From contig CAVXHG010000002.1 of assembly GCA_963761525.1 (NCBI GenBank), forward strand, positions 620,001 through 684,000: a stretch of 64,000 bases of DNA, in the 5' to 3' direction. This DNA comes from BOG-931 sp963761525. Lineage in GTDB: Bacteria; Pseudomonadota; Alphaproteobacteria; Rhizobiales; Xanthobacteraceae. Made by a program: the position numbers and the translations under genes. Positions 8,934 to 17,268 of this stretch are shown piece by piece (within the stretch, counting starts at the first letter, position 1; every line of letters begins with the position of its first letter). Under the pieces are notes generated by a model that saw only the letters and a program-made list of their open reading frames with translations, was not told the origin of the DNA and ran no database searches.

Positions 8934-9920
8934 TTATTCCGATTTGATCCCCGCGGCCTTCACGATCGGCCAACGTTGCGCGATCTCGCGCTGTTGAAAT
9001 GCGGCGAGCGCTTCCGGTGTCAATTCGTCGGCTGGGAAGAAGTCTTGTCCATCAGCCACAAGTCGCTCGCGGACTTGCGGATCGGCGAGAGCCGCGACGG
9101 TGGCGGCGTTGAGTTTTTGAATAATTTCTTTTGACGTGCCTTTGGGTACAAACAACGCGTGCCAATTCGATTGGTAAAATCCCTGGAGCCCCGCTTCATC
9201 TACTGTCGGAATGTTGGGGGCGCCGACCAGCCGCGTCTTTGACGTGACCGCGAATGCCTTGATGGTGCCGGCCTGAACCTGGCCCAGGACATTTGCCGGA
9301 AGGCCTACCGACAAGTCGACCTCACCCGCCATCAGCGCCTGAATAGCCGGTCCGAGGCCGCGATAAGGAACGCGCTGAACGCTGACTCCGGTCTGCTTCT
9401 CGAGGAAATAAAGCACCACGTCCGATACGGTGCCGGTGCCTCCCGTTCCCGCGAGGGCCTTGCCCGAATTTTCTTTCAGCCAAGAAATAAATTCGCGTAG
9501 ATTATTCGCCGGCAAAGTGGATCGCCCGACCAGGACGGCTGGTTCTGCGACCAGAAGCCCGACCGGCTCAAAATCTTTCACCACATCGTACTTCAGCGAA
9601 TAGATCGCGCCGTTGAGAACATGCGTGACTGAGTTACCCAGACCGATCGTGTAGCCATCGGGAGTCGCCAGCGCAACTCTCTCGGTGCCGAGGCTGCCCG
9701 CAGCGCCGCCGAGATTTTCGACAACAACAGGACGGCCGAGTGAAGCCTGCATGCCTTGGGCGACCACGCGTCCAATCGCATCGGTTGGGCCGCCGGCCGG
9801 AAACGGCACGATCATGGTGATCGGACGCGAAGGATAATCACCCGCAGCGAGAGGGCCGGTGAGAACGGCCGATATGGCTGCCAGGTTAAAAGCGCTTAAA
9901 AATACTCTTCGCGTCAGCAT
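8934..9920 (-). CDS. Bug/TctC family substrate-binding protein, tandem paralog
   Basis: A periplasmic Bug receptor near-identical in layout to its downstream neighbour: MLTRRVFLSAFNLAAISAVL signal region, YPSRPITMIVPFPAGGPTDA, DGYTIGLGNSVTHVLNGA, LKENSGKALAGTGGTGTVSD and the shared C-terminus QRWPIVKAAGIKSE. The ATG at 9920 is chosen because it aligns with the start of the paralog; a GTG at 9944 is also possible. The copies differ mainly in the middle of the protein, near the ligand cleft (GLGPAIQALMAGEVDLSVGL against GLAPAVEALLSGQLDLIMSF), suggesting related but distinct ligands. Confidence 0.88.
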   Translation of the reverse strand: MLTRRVFLSAFNLAAISAVLTGPLAAGDYPSRPITMIVPFPAGGPTDAIGRVVAQGMQASLGRPVVVENLGGAAGSLGTERVALATPDGYTIGLGNSVTHVLNGAIYSLKYDVVKDFEPVGLLVAEPAVLVGRSTLPANNLREFISWLKENSGKALAGTGGTGTVSDVVLYFLEKQTGVSVQRVPYRGLGPAIQALMAGEVDLSVGLPANVLGQVQAGTIKAFAVTSKTRLVGAPNIPTVDEAGLQGFYQSNWHALFVPKGTSKEIIQKLNAATVAALADPQVRERLVADGQDFFPADELTPEALAAFQQREIAQRWPIVKAAGIKSE

Positions 9921-10019
9921 GGTCGTGGTCCACTGCGTGGTCACAGACCTCGGCGCGTTTCAACCCCATCAAGCGGTATGTAGGAGATGGCGGGCGGGAA
10001 CGCGAGCCTCAATATTACG

Positions 10020-10961
10020 CTAGCGTGCCACGATATTTTGCATCTCGCTTTGCCGGCCGGCGAGGAACAGCTGCATATTGTCGACGACCAGCGGCATGAC
10101 AAATTCCTCATACTCGACGACATAACCGCCGATGTGCGGCGTGATGAACACGTTCGGCAAATTCCAGAACGGGCTGTCAGGCGGCAACGGTTCGGTCTGG
10201 AAAACTTCCAGGGCGGCCCCGGCAATGCGGCGTTCGCGCAACGTTGAGAGCATCGCCAACTCGTCGACGGTTTGGCCGCGCCCAGCGCTGATGTAATAGG
10301 CGGAAGACTTCATTGCGGCAAAAATCTTGGCGCCGAAAATGCCGATATTGTCGGGACTCGCCGGCAGCATGTTGATCAGATAGTCGGCGCGTGCCGCGGC
10401 GTCGGTGAGCCGATCAGTCGGGATCATTTCGTCGAAGCCGGCTTCTTTGCGCGGCGTGCGCGAGACGCCGATGACATGCATGCCGAGTGCTTTCAGCGCT
10501 TCGCCGATTGCACTGCCGACGACGCCGGTGCCGGCAATCACGGCGGTCTTGCCGTGCAACGTGCTCCATAGCCGCCGTTCCCAGAAATGCCTTTTCTGGT
10601 CGCCGGCAAGCCGCACCACATCGCGGCTAACGCCCATCATCATAAAGATGACTTGCTCGCGCATCGGCGGGCCATGAATGCCGCGCCCGCTGGTAATCAG
10701 CACCTCGGGTTTAAGCGACGGACAGCGCAGGAAATGATCGACACCCGTGGCCAGCGACTGGATCCATTTCAGGTTCGGTGCGCCACTGAGCATGGGATCG
10801 CGGATTTCGATACCGAACATCATCATGACATCGATGTCGGACAGATCGCCGCTTACTTCCACTGCTTTATGGAACAGCGTGAATTGCAGTGCCGAAAACT
10901 GCGCATGCAGCGCGTCGCGATACATCTCGGCATGGACGTCAACGATCAGGACTTTGGTCAT
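10020..10961 (-). CDS. D-2-hydroxyacid dehydrogenase (NAD-dependent)
   Basis: A 313-residue member of the D-isomer-specific 2-hydroxyacid dehydrogenase family, which interconverts 2-oxo and D-2-hydroxy acids with NAD(P)H. The Rossmann motif GTGVVGSAIGEALKALGMHV sits near residue 145. LINMLPASPDNIGIFGAKIF and the substrate-binding segment (SAGRGQTVDEL) follow, and the C-terminal TPHIGGYVVEYE contains the catalytic histidine. The amidohydrolase upstream overlaps its start by 4 bases, so the two are co-translated. Together they fit late steps of a ring-fission pathway, but this is inference. Confidence 0.88.
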   Translation of the reverse strand: MTKVLIVDVHAEMYRDALHAQFSALQFTLFHKAVEVSGDLSDIDVMMMFGIEIRDPMLSGAPNLKWIQSLATGVDHFLRCPSLKPEVLITSGRGIHGPPMREQVIFMMMGVSRDVVRLAGDQKRHFWERRLWSTLHGKTAVIAGTGVVGSAIGEALKALGMHVIGVSRTPRKEAGFDEMIPTDRLTDAAARADYLINMLPASPDNIGIFGAKIFAAMKSSAYYISAGRGQTVDELAMLSTLRERRIAGAALEVFQTEPLPPDSPFWNLPNVFITPHIGGYVVEYEEFVMPLVVDNMQLFLAGRQSEMQNIVAR

Positions 10962-11917
10962 GTCTTCGGCAGGCCCAGATAACGGGCGGCGTTACCCCAT
11001 GCAATGTCCGAACGCTGCTGTTCGGCGAGCGGCGCGTGATCGAGAAATTCACCGGCTTCCCGTGCGTCCTCGAACGGATAATCGGCGCCGAACATCACCC
11101 GATCTGCGCCCAGCGCGGCAAGCGTGCAGTTAAGCGGCTCGGCCGAGCACATGCCAGACGTGGTCACAACGATGTTCTGTTTGATGTATTCCGAGGGCGC
11201 CTTGGCAAGCTTGACGCTATAAAGCTTGGCGCGGCTGTCAAAGCGCCACAGCAGGAACGGCAACGTCTCGCCGAGGTGGCCGAGCATCAGCTTGGCGCGG
11301 GGAAAGCGATCGAACAATCCGCTGAACACCAGTCTGAGCGCGTGCGAGCCGGTCTCAAAGCCCCACTCCCAGGTCGCCCGGCGCAAGCCGTTGACGCCCT
11401 CCAGTGCGGGCGACGGCGCGACCGGATCGGTCGGATGAATATAGATCGGCGCGCCCAGCGCCTCGGCGCGTTCCCAAAAAACATGCAGCGACGGATGGTC
11501 GAGATATTGGCCATGGGTATGACCGTTGATCATCGCGCCGCAGAATTTCAGGTCACGCACGCACCGCTCAAGCTCGTCGGCGGCGCCGCGCGGGTCCTGC
11601 ATCGCCAGATGGGCAAAGCCGGAGTAGCGGTCAGGGCGCTTTAGCACTTCACGGGCGAGAAAATCATTCGATTGCCTGGCGCGCGCCGTCGCCGTCGTGG
11701 CGTCGCGCTCAGCCTGCACACCAGGTCCGGCAATCGCCAACACTGCCCGCGCGATACCGGCCTGATCCATGGACTGCAGGCGTATTTCGCCAAAGTCGGT
11801 CAGCCTTGCATGGATGTTCTTCGCATGGCCTGGGTCGACGCCTTTGACGGTCGGCCACCAGTATTCTTCCTGCTCCGGCGACAGGAAATGTTCCTCGAGG
11901 GCAATTTTCTGCACCAT
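10958..11917 (-). CDS. Amidohydrolase family protein (ACMSD/decarboxylase-like)
   Basis: A 319-residue metal-dependent hydrolase or decarboxylase of the amidohydrolase-2 family. Motifs are KIALEEHFLSPE at the N-terminus (replacing the usual HxH by ExH, as in decarboxylases of this group), GAMINGHTHGQYLDHPSLH, IYIHPTDPV, AKLMLGHLGETLPFLLWRFD and MFGADYPFEDA with the catalytic aspartate. Relatives include gamma-resorcylate and 5-carboxyvanillate decarboxylases, which act on hydroxybenzoates, consistent with an aromatic pathway. It is first in its operon and divergent from the IclR regulator. Confidence 0.87.
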   Translation of the reverse strand: MVQKIALEEHFLSPEQEEYWWPTVKGVDPGHAKNIHARLTDFGEIRLQSMDQAGIARAVLAIAGPGVQAERDATTATARARQSNDFLAREVLKRPDRYSGFAHLAMQDPRGAADELERCVRDLKFCGAMINGHTHGQYLDHPSLHVFWERAEALGAPIYIHPTDPVAPSPALEGVNGLRRATWEWGFETGSHALRLVFSGLFDRFPRAKLMLGHLGETLPFLLWRFDSRAKLYSVKLAKAPSEYIKQNIVVTTSGMCSAEPLNCTLAALGADRVMFGADYPFEDAREAGEFLDHAPLAEQQRSDIAWGNAARYLGLPKT

Positions 11918-11952
11918 GTTTCCCCCGCGCTTTGTACGCCGCCGGATTTTCT

Positions 11953-11974
11953 GCGGTCCGGTCTACTGTACCGC
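11953..11974. promoter_or_regulatory. Candidate IclR operator in the divergent intergenic region
   Basis: Arms GCGGT (11953-11957) and ACCGC (11970-11974) form an inverted repeat, and the right half, TGTACCGCAT, resembles the half-site TGTACCGTAT of the palindrome at 12870. It lies between the amidohydrolase operon and the iclR-type gene. Assignment as a regulator site is inferred from this repeat. Confidence 0.4.
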
Positions 11975-12020
11975 ATGCTGGCGATCCTGTATCAAAGTGC
12001 AAACTGGGCAGCAAGGTAAC

Positions 12021-12839
12021 ATGCCGTCAGTAGCAAAACTCAAGAAACCGGTGGGCGCGCGTACTGCGCTTCAAAAACCGCTGGCACCGGCTCAAAGCCA
12101 GATCCAGGTGATTGCACGCGCGGCTTCGATCTTGCGTGCGCTGGAAGATGAAGCTGCAGGTCTCAGCCTCGGTCAGATTGCACAGCGTGTGAAACTGGCG
12201 CGTTCCACGGTGCAGCGCATCGTCGCTGCGCTGGCGGCTGAGAAATTCCTGATTGCGGCATCGCCCAACGGACGGGTGCGGCTCGGCCCGACGATTTTAC
12301 GGCTCGCTGCGTCCGCTCGAATGGACTTCGTTGCCACCGTACGCCCATTCCTGGCGAAGCTTTCCAGCGAGCTTCAGGAAACCGTCGATCTCGCTGTCGT
12401 CAGGAACGACCATCTGGTGTTTGTCGATCAAGTCATGGGCTCGCAGCGATTACGCGCTGTTTCCGCGATCGGCGAGACTTTTCCATTGCATTGCACCGCA
12501 AATGGCAAGGCTTATCTTGGCGAACTCGATGCAGGTGCAATCGAACGGCTGATCGGCGCGAACTATGAATCGCGCACGCCGCGCACAATGACGCGTCTCA
12601 ACGATCTCCTTGCCGACCTGAAGTCGGTTCGCAAGACCGGAATCGCTATTGACCGAGAGGAACACACACACGGCATCTGCGCTGCAGGCATCGCCACGCG
12701 CGATCCGCTCGGCAATATCCTCGCCATATCGGTGCCGGTTCCGGCGCAACGTTTCTATAGCAATCAACGCCACATCGTGGCGCGGCTGCGTGCCACGAAA
12801 GAGGCGTTAGAGCAGGAGATGGTGGCCACGGCAGCTTAG
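12021..12839 (+). CDS. IclR family transcriptional regulator
   Basis: A 272-residue regulator. An N-terminal winged helix (about residues 35-95: QVIARAASILRALEDE, SLGQIAQRVKLARSTVQRI) precedes the IclR effector domain (TVDLAVVRNDHLVFVDQVMG, LHCTANGKAYLGEL, GICAAGIATRDPLGNILA). IclR proteins typically sense aromatic or short-chain acids and control adjacent catabolic operons. The ATG at 12021 is chosen because the domain begins shortly after it. Candidate operators lie both upstream (11953) and downstream (12870), so it could control the divergent amidohydrolase operon and the plus-strand cyclase operon. Confidence 0.92.
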   Translation: MPSVAKLKKPVGARTALQKPLAPAQSQIQVIARAASILRALEDEAAGLSLGQIAQRVKLARSTVQRIVAALAAEKFLIAASPNGRVRLGPTILRLAASARMDFVATVRPFLAKLSSELQETVDLAVVRNDHLVFVDQVMGSQRLRAVSAIGETFPLHCTANGKAYLGELDAGAIERLIGANYESRTPRTMTRLNDLLADLKSVRKTGIAIDREEHTHGICAAGIATRDPLGNILAISVPVPAQRFYSNQRHIVARLRATKEALEQEMVATAA

Positions 12840-12869
12840 TCGCTGCCTTGTTCGCCCAACCGGAATTCG

Positions 12870-12886
12870 ATACGGTTGTACCGTAT
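12870..12886. promoter_or_regulatory. Perfect palindrome upstream of the cyclase operon, candidate IclR operator
   Basis: ATACGGT-TGT-ACCGTAT is a perfect inverted repeat with 7-base arms, 63 bases before the GTG start at 12949. A second overlapping dyad pairs GTACC (12879-12883) with GGTAC (12890-12894). The position between the regulator gene and the operon, and a related half-site at 11967, support an operator role. Confidence 0.6.
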
Positions 12887-12948
12887 CATGGTACAAGGTT
12901 CGAACGTCGCTTTAGCCGACAGAGCCTTTAGGAAACGCGGAGGGTAGT

Positions 12949-13791
12949 GTGAAAAAGATTCGCGGCATCGCGATGGAGGAAAACCTCAACAACGCGATGG
13001 GACTTGAGTTCTATAATTTGTCCCATCGGTTCGGATACCAATCGCCGAATTGGCCGTATTTCGAAGACGTCAAGATCGAGCGCATTCATTACATGGCGAA
13101 GTCGGGTGTGCTGTCGCAGCGCATCACGACTTCGATGCACAACACCACCCATATCGATGCGCCGGCGCACGTGGTGCAGGGGTTGCCGTTCATTGATGAA
13201 GTGCCGCTGCCGCATTTCTTCGGCTCTGGCATCGTGGTGTCGATCCAGAAGAAGAAGTGGGAACAGATTACCTATGACGATCTGGAAAAGGCCGCCGGCA
13301 AGATCGTGCGTCCGCGCGATGTCGTGATCGTCAATACCGGCTGGCATCACCAGTACGAAGATAGCGAGGACTATTTCTGCCGCTCACCGGGCTTTGTGTC
13401 GTCGGCTGGCGAATGGTTTGTCGAGAAAAAGGTGAAGGTGGTCGGCCACGATACCCAGGCCAACGATCACCCGTTGGCGACCGCGATCGGTCCGCAGCGC
13501 AACGGCCCGCTGCATCCGCACCTCGCGGAAGAATATCGCGAATGGTCCGGCGGCCGCGACTGGAAGGATGACTTTCCGGAATGGGAGCCGGTGCACCGGA
13601 TCCTGTTCAACAACGGCATCCTCGGCATCGAGAATGTCGGCGGCGATCTCGACAAGGTCACCGGCCGGCGTTGTACCTTCGCGTTTTTTCCGTGGAACTG
13701 GGATCGCGGCGACGGCTGCATCATTCGCCTGGTCGCCATCATCGATCCCAAGGGCAAGTACCGCATCGAGAGCGGCAAGAGGTTCAAATGA
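12949..13791 (+). CDS. Cyclase family protein (metal-dependent ring-opening hydrolase)
   Basis: A 280-residue member of the cyclase/kynurenine-formamidase family (PF04199). The metal-binding motif HxxTHxDxPxH appears as HNTTHIDAPAH (about residues 64-74), and VGHDTQANDHP with a later histidine completes the site. Characterised members open amide, lactone or cyclic-diketone rings; dihydrophloroglucinol cyclohydrolase is, as I recall, of this type. The GTG start follows a strong ribosome site (GGAGGG). Its stop overlaps the start of the cupin gene by 4 bases, so it begins a coupled operon of at least four genes. Confidence 0.87.
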   Translation: MKKIRGIAMEENLNNAMGLEFYNLSHRFGYQSPNWPYFEDVKIERIHYMAKSGVLSQRITTSMHNTTHIDAPAHVVQGLPFIDEVPLPHFFGSGIVVSIQKKKWEQITYDDLEKAAGKIVRPRDVVIVNTGWHHQYEDSEDYFCRSPGFVSSAGEWFVEKKVKVVGHDTQANDHPLATAIGPQRNGPLHPHLAEEYREWSGGRDWKDDFPEWEPVHRILFNNGILGIENVGGDLDKVTGRRCTFAFFPWNWDRGDGCIIRLVAIIDPKGKYRIESGKRFK

Positions 13792-14126
13792 TCGTCCGCA
13801 AGTTTTCCGAATCAAAGGCATACGAAGCGCCGAACCATCGCGACTACAAATCGTTTCGCGTATTCGGCGCTGAAATGGGCGGCTCGCAGTCGCTGGTGTT
13901 CGGTATCTCGCACTTTCTTCCGGGCGGCGGCGCCGGCCCCGACGCATCGCCGCCGGAGAAAATTTATTACATCATGGCCGGCGAACTGACGGTGATTGCT
14001 GGCGGCAAGGAGATCGTGGCCAAAGCAGGCGACAGCGTTTACATCGGCCCGAACGAAAGCCGTGAGATCATCAATCGTGGCCACGATGTCTGCACGATTG
14101 CGGTGGCCGTCGCGCCGGTGAAATGA
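13788..14126 (+). CDS. Cupin domain protein
   Basis: A 112-residue single cupin. Its core has GISHFLPGGGAGPDASPPEKIYYI-like spacing of motif 1 (the usual metal histidines are largely replaced, with E and Y present) and motif 2 around GDSVYIGPNESREIINRG. The ATG at 13788 overlaps the end of the cyclase gene, so the two are translationally coupled. Its role is unknown; small cupins in such operons can be isomerases, dioxygenases or binding proteins. Confidence 0.83.
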   Translation: MIVRKFSESKAYEAPNHRDYKSFRVFGAEMGGSQSLVFGISHFLPGGGAGPDASPPEKIYYIMAGELTVIAGGKEIVAKAGDSVYIGPNESREIINRGHDVCTIAVAVAPVK

Positions 14127-14147
14127 TGTTAAGTCCCGTCGCCCTCG

Positions 14148-14200
14148 AGGCGAGCCATAGCGTGTCGAAGACGCGCGTAAACGCGCTAATGGCTCGCGCC
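14148..14200. repeat. Palindromic intergenic repeat
   Basis: GGCGAGCCATAGCG (14149-14162) and CGCTAATGGCTCGC (14184-14197) are reverse complements with one unpaired base. The element lies between the cupin and the dehydrogenase genes and resembles the short palindromic repeats scattered through Bradyrhizobium-type genomes. It could act as an mRNA hairpin inside the operon. Confidence 0.6.
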
Positions 14201-14235
14201 CTCCGGGTGAGGTGAACCTGAAGAGTGAGTAACAT

Positions 14236-15039
14236 ATGCCCGAAGATTATCTGAAAAATCCGCTGTCGCTGTTCGACGTCAAAGGAAAAACCGCGCTCAT
14301 CACTGGCGCGACCGGCGCGTTCGGCGCGCTCGCGTCGCAAGTGCTGGCCGGCGCCGGCTGCAATCTCGTACTGTCGGCCGGCGGCACTGAGGCGCTGAAG
14401 AAGATCGCCAAAGAATGCGAGGAACTTGGCGCGAAGACCGAGACCGTCAACATGCGGCCGAGTTCGGCGGCCAATTGCGACAAGATCGTCGAGGCCGCCG
14501 TAAAGCGGTTCGGTGGTGTCGATATCGTGGTGCTGGCTGCAGGCATCAACAAGGTGCAGAAAATCGTCGATCAGCCGCCGGAAGCTTTTGCGGAGGTGAT
14601 GGACGTCAACGTCACGCAGTCGTGGCTGATGGCGCGCGCCGCCGGCAAGCAAATGCTGGCCCAGGGCCGCGGCGGTAAGGTCATTCTCATGTCGTCGGCG
14701 CGCGGGCTGCTTGGTCACCCGGCCGGATACACCGCTTATTGTGCATCGAAATCCGCGATCGACGGCATCACCAAGGCGCTCGGCTGTGAATGGGGCCCGA
14801 GCGGCATCACCGTGAATGCGATCGGGCCGACGGTATTCCGCTCGCCACTCACCGCCTGGATGTACGAGGATAATGAAAACGCGACTGCGGTGCGCAAGGG
14901 TTTCATCACGCGTGTGCCGAAAGGCCGACTTGGCGAGCCGTCCGATCTTGCCGGGCCGCTGCTCTTCCTCGCGTCCAAAGCGTCGGATTTCTACACCGGG
15001 CACATCCTGTACGCCGACGGCGGCTACACGGCGGGCTGA
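14236..15039 (+). CDS. Short-chain dehydrogenase/reductase
   Basis: A 267-residue SDR. It has the cofactor motif TGATGAFG (residues 22-29), NxAG-equivalent VLAAGINK, catalytic serine in MSSARG, and the catalytic pair YTAYCASK (Tyr, Lys). It ends with the typical LLFLASKASDFYTGHILYADGG. Classical SDRs reduce or oxidise carbonyl, hydroxyl or phloroglucinol-type groups with NAD(P)H. It precedes a 3-hydroxyacyl-CoA-type dehydrogenase by 2 bases and follows the cyclase and cupin, so it probably acts in the same pathway. Confidence 0.9.
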   Translation: MPEDYLKNPLSLFDVKGKTALITGATGAFGALASQVLAGAGCNLVLSAGGTEALKKIAKECEELGAKTETVNMRPSSAANCDKIVEAAVKRFGGVDIVVLAAGINKVQKIVDQPPEAFAEVMDVNVTQSWLMARAAGKQMLAQGRGGKVILMSSARGLLGHPAGYTAYCASKSAIDGITKALGCEWGPSGITVNAIGPTVFRSPLTAWMYEDNENATAVRKGFITRVPKGRLGEPSDLAGPLLFLASKASDFYTGHILYADGGYTAG

Positions 15040-15041
15040 CG

Positions 15042-15944
15042 ATGGCGAAAGCACGTATCGCCGTTGTTGGCGCGGGCCTGATGGGGCACGGCATTGCGCA
15101 GGTTTTCGCGCTTGCCGGCCACGAGGTGAATATCACCGATACCGTGGTTCAGAACCTCGATACGGTGCAATCGCGGATCGCCGCGAACCTGCGCGATCTC
15201 GGTGACGATGAAAGCGCGGCGGCGCGGGTGCAGCCGTGCGTCGATTTGACCGAAGCGGTGCGCGAGGCGGACTTTATCGTCGAAGCGATCGCCGAGAAGC
15301 TCGATCTGAAGCAGAAGCTGCTTGCCGATATCGAGCTGCGGGCTCGGCGCGATGCGATTCTCGCCAGCAACACGTCGGTCATTCCGATCACCGCGATCAT
15401 GCAGAGCCTGATCCGCAAGGAGCGGGCGCTCGGCACCCATTGGTGGAATCCGCCGTTCCTGGTGCCGCTGGTCGAGGTGATCGAGACGCAATGGACGTCG
15501 CCGCAGGCGATCGCTTACACGATGGATCTGCACAAGGCGGCCGGCAAAATGCCCGCGCATGTGAAAAAGGACGTGCCGGGCTTCATCGGTAACCGGCTTC
15601 AACATGCGCTTTGGCGCGAGGCGATCTCGCTGGTCGAGCGCGGTATCTGCGACGCCAAGACGGTGGACGATGTGGTCAAGGCTTCGTTCGGCCGGCGGTT
15701 GGCGGTGCTTGGCCCGATGGAAAATGCCGATCAGGTCGGCACCGATCTGACGCTCGCTATCCATGATGTCGTGTTGCCGGCGATCGAGAGCCGGCCGGGG
15801 CCGTCGCCGCTCCTGCAGCAGCTTGTTACTGACGGCAAGCTTGGTTTTAAATCCGGCGAGGGTTTTCAGAGCTGGACACCCGAGCAACAGACGGCGCTGC
15901 GCACCAGAGTAATGAAGCATTTGAAAGCAATGCGTGACCGATAA
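15042..15944 (+). CDS. 3-hydroxyacyl-CoA dehydrogenase family protein
   Basis: A 300-residue NAD-binding protein: GAGLMGHGIAQVFALAGHEV dinucleotide motif, FIVEAIAEKLDLKQKLL, ASNTSVIPIT, LGTHWWNPPFLVPLVEV with the catalytic histidine, and the C-terminal helical domain (VPGFIGNRLQHALWREAISL). It oxidises 3-hydroxy acids or their CoA esters. It starts 2 bases after the SDR stop. The absence of a hydratase domain and the small size fit a single-function dehydrogenase; a free 3-hydroxyacid substrate is possible. Confidence 0.9.
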   Translation: MAKARIAVVGAGLMGHGIAQVFALAGHEVNITDTVVQNLDTVQSRIAANLRDLGDDESAAARVQPCVDLTEAVREADFIVEAIAEKLDLKQKLLADIELRARRDAILASNTSVIPITAIMQSLIRKERALGTHWWNPPFLVPLVEVIETQWTSPQAIAYTMDLHKAAGKMPAHVKKDVPGFIGNRLQHALWREAISLVERGICDAKTVDDVVKASFGRRLAVLGPMENADQVGTDLTLAIHDVVLPAIESRPGPSPLLQQLVTDGKLGFKSGEGFQSWTPEQQTALRTRVMKHLKAMRDR

Positions 15945-15984
15945 ACGACCCAAATAAACGATCCAAGGGAGATTCACATGAAGA

Positions 15985-17268
15985 ATGAGTTCGACAAGAA
16001 TCGCACGACGCATCGATCGCCGTACGCTGATCGCCGGCGGCCTTGGCGCAATCGCGGCGCCGGCGGTGTTGCGGGTCATTCCCGCCAATGCCCAGTCGAA
16101 GGCAATCAAGATCGGTCACGTCAGCCCGAAGACCGGGCCGCTCGCCGGCTTCGGCGAGTCCGACGGGTTCATCATTGACCAGATGACGCAAGTTCTGAAA
16201 AACGGCATTCAGAGCGGCGGCAAGACCTATCCGGTGCAAATCATCTCCAAGGACAGCCAGTCAACCGGGACGCGCGCCGCGGAAGTCGCGCAGGATCTGA
16301 TCCTGCGCGACAAGGTCGATTTGATGCTCGCATCGTCGGCGCCGGACACCACCAATCCGGTTGCCGATCAGTGCGAAGTCAACGAAATGCCCTGTGTCAC
16401 CACGAATTGCCCGTGGCAGCCTTATTTCTTCGGCCGCAACGGCGATCCGAAGAAGGGATTCACCTGGACCTATCACTTCTTCTGGGGCCTCGAAGACGTC
16501 ATCGCTTCGTATCTGCCGATGTGGGGCTCGGTTTCGACCAATAAGGTGATGGGCGGCCTGTTCCCCAACGACGCCGATGGCAATGCCTGGGGCGATCCGC
16601 AGCGCGGTCTGCCGCCGGCCTTGGCCAAGGCCGGCTACAAGCTGATCGATCCGGGCCGCTATCAGGTGATGAACAACGATTTCACGTCGCAGATTTCGCA
16701 GTTCAAGCAGGCCGGCGCCGAGCTTGTGGTCGGCAACATGATCCCGCCGGATTTCTCAACCTTCTGGTCGCAGGCGGCACAGCAGGGTTTCCATCCGAAG
16801 GTTGTCACGATCGGCAAGGCGTTGCTGTTCCCGTCGGTCGTCGCTTCGCTAGGGCCCCGCGGCAACGGCCTTTCCACCGAAGTCTGGTGGACACCGACTT
16901 TCCCGTTCAAGTCAGGCCTCACCGGGCAAACCGCGCGGCAACTCACTGATGCTTACGTGGAAGCCACCAAGCGGCCGTGGACGCAGCCGATCGGCTACCA
17001 GCACGCGTTGTTTGAAGTGGCGATCGATGTGCTCAAGCGAACCAAGAGCATCGAGCCGAAGGCGATCCTCGATTCCATTATCGCCACCGATTATCAGTCG
17101 ATCGTCGGTCCGGTGAAGTGGACCGGCCAGCCGGTGAAGAACGTCACCAAGACGCCGCTCGTTGCCGGCCAGTGGCAGCGCAAGGGCAGCGATTTCGAGC
17201 TGGTGATCGCGGAGAACCAGTCGGCGCCGCAAATTCCGGTCGGCGGCAAACTCGAAGTGCTGTCATAG
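15985..17268 (+). CDS. ABC transporter substrate-binding protein (LivK-like)
   Basis: A 427-residue periplasmic binding protein of the branched-chain amino acid/aromatic type (Peripla_BP_6). The N-terminus RRTLIAGGLGAIAAP is a twin-arginine signal. KIGHVSPKTGPLAGFGESDG begins the mature protein, and LMLASSAPDTTNPVADQCE and VDLMLA are typical. Related receptors import benzoate-type acids. An ATG at 15978, better placed for the ribosome site GGGAG, is in another frame, so the chosen ATG at 15985 rests on the signal peptide. No permease or ATPase gene follows. Its stop abuts the stop of the convergent monooxygenase. Confidence 0.87.
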   Translation: MSSTRIARRIDRRTLIAGGLGAIAAPAVLRVIPANAQSKAIKIGHVSPKTGPLAGFGESDGFIIDQMTQVLKNGIQSGGKTYPVQIISKDSQSTGTRAAEVAQDLILRDKVDLMLASSAPDTTNPVADQCEVNEMPCVTTNCPWQPYFFGRNGDPKKGFTWTYHFFWGLEDVIASYLPMWGSVSTNKVMGGLFPNDADGNAWGDPQRGLPPALAKAGYKLIDPGRYQVMNNDFTSQISQFKQAGAELVVGNMIPPDFSTFWSQAAQQGFHPKVVTIGKALLFPSVVASLGPRGNGLSTEVWWTPTFPFKSGLTGQTARQLTDAYVEATKRPWTQPIGYQHALFEVAIDVLKRTKSIEPKAILDSIIATDYQSIVGPVKWTGQPVKNVTKTPLVAGQWQRKGSDFELVIAENQSAPQIPVGGKLEVLS

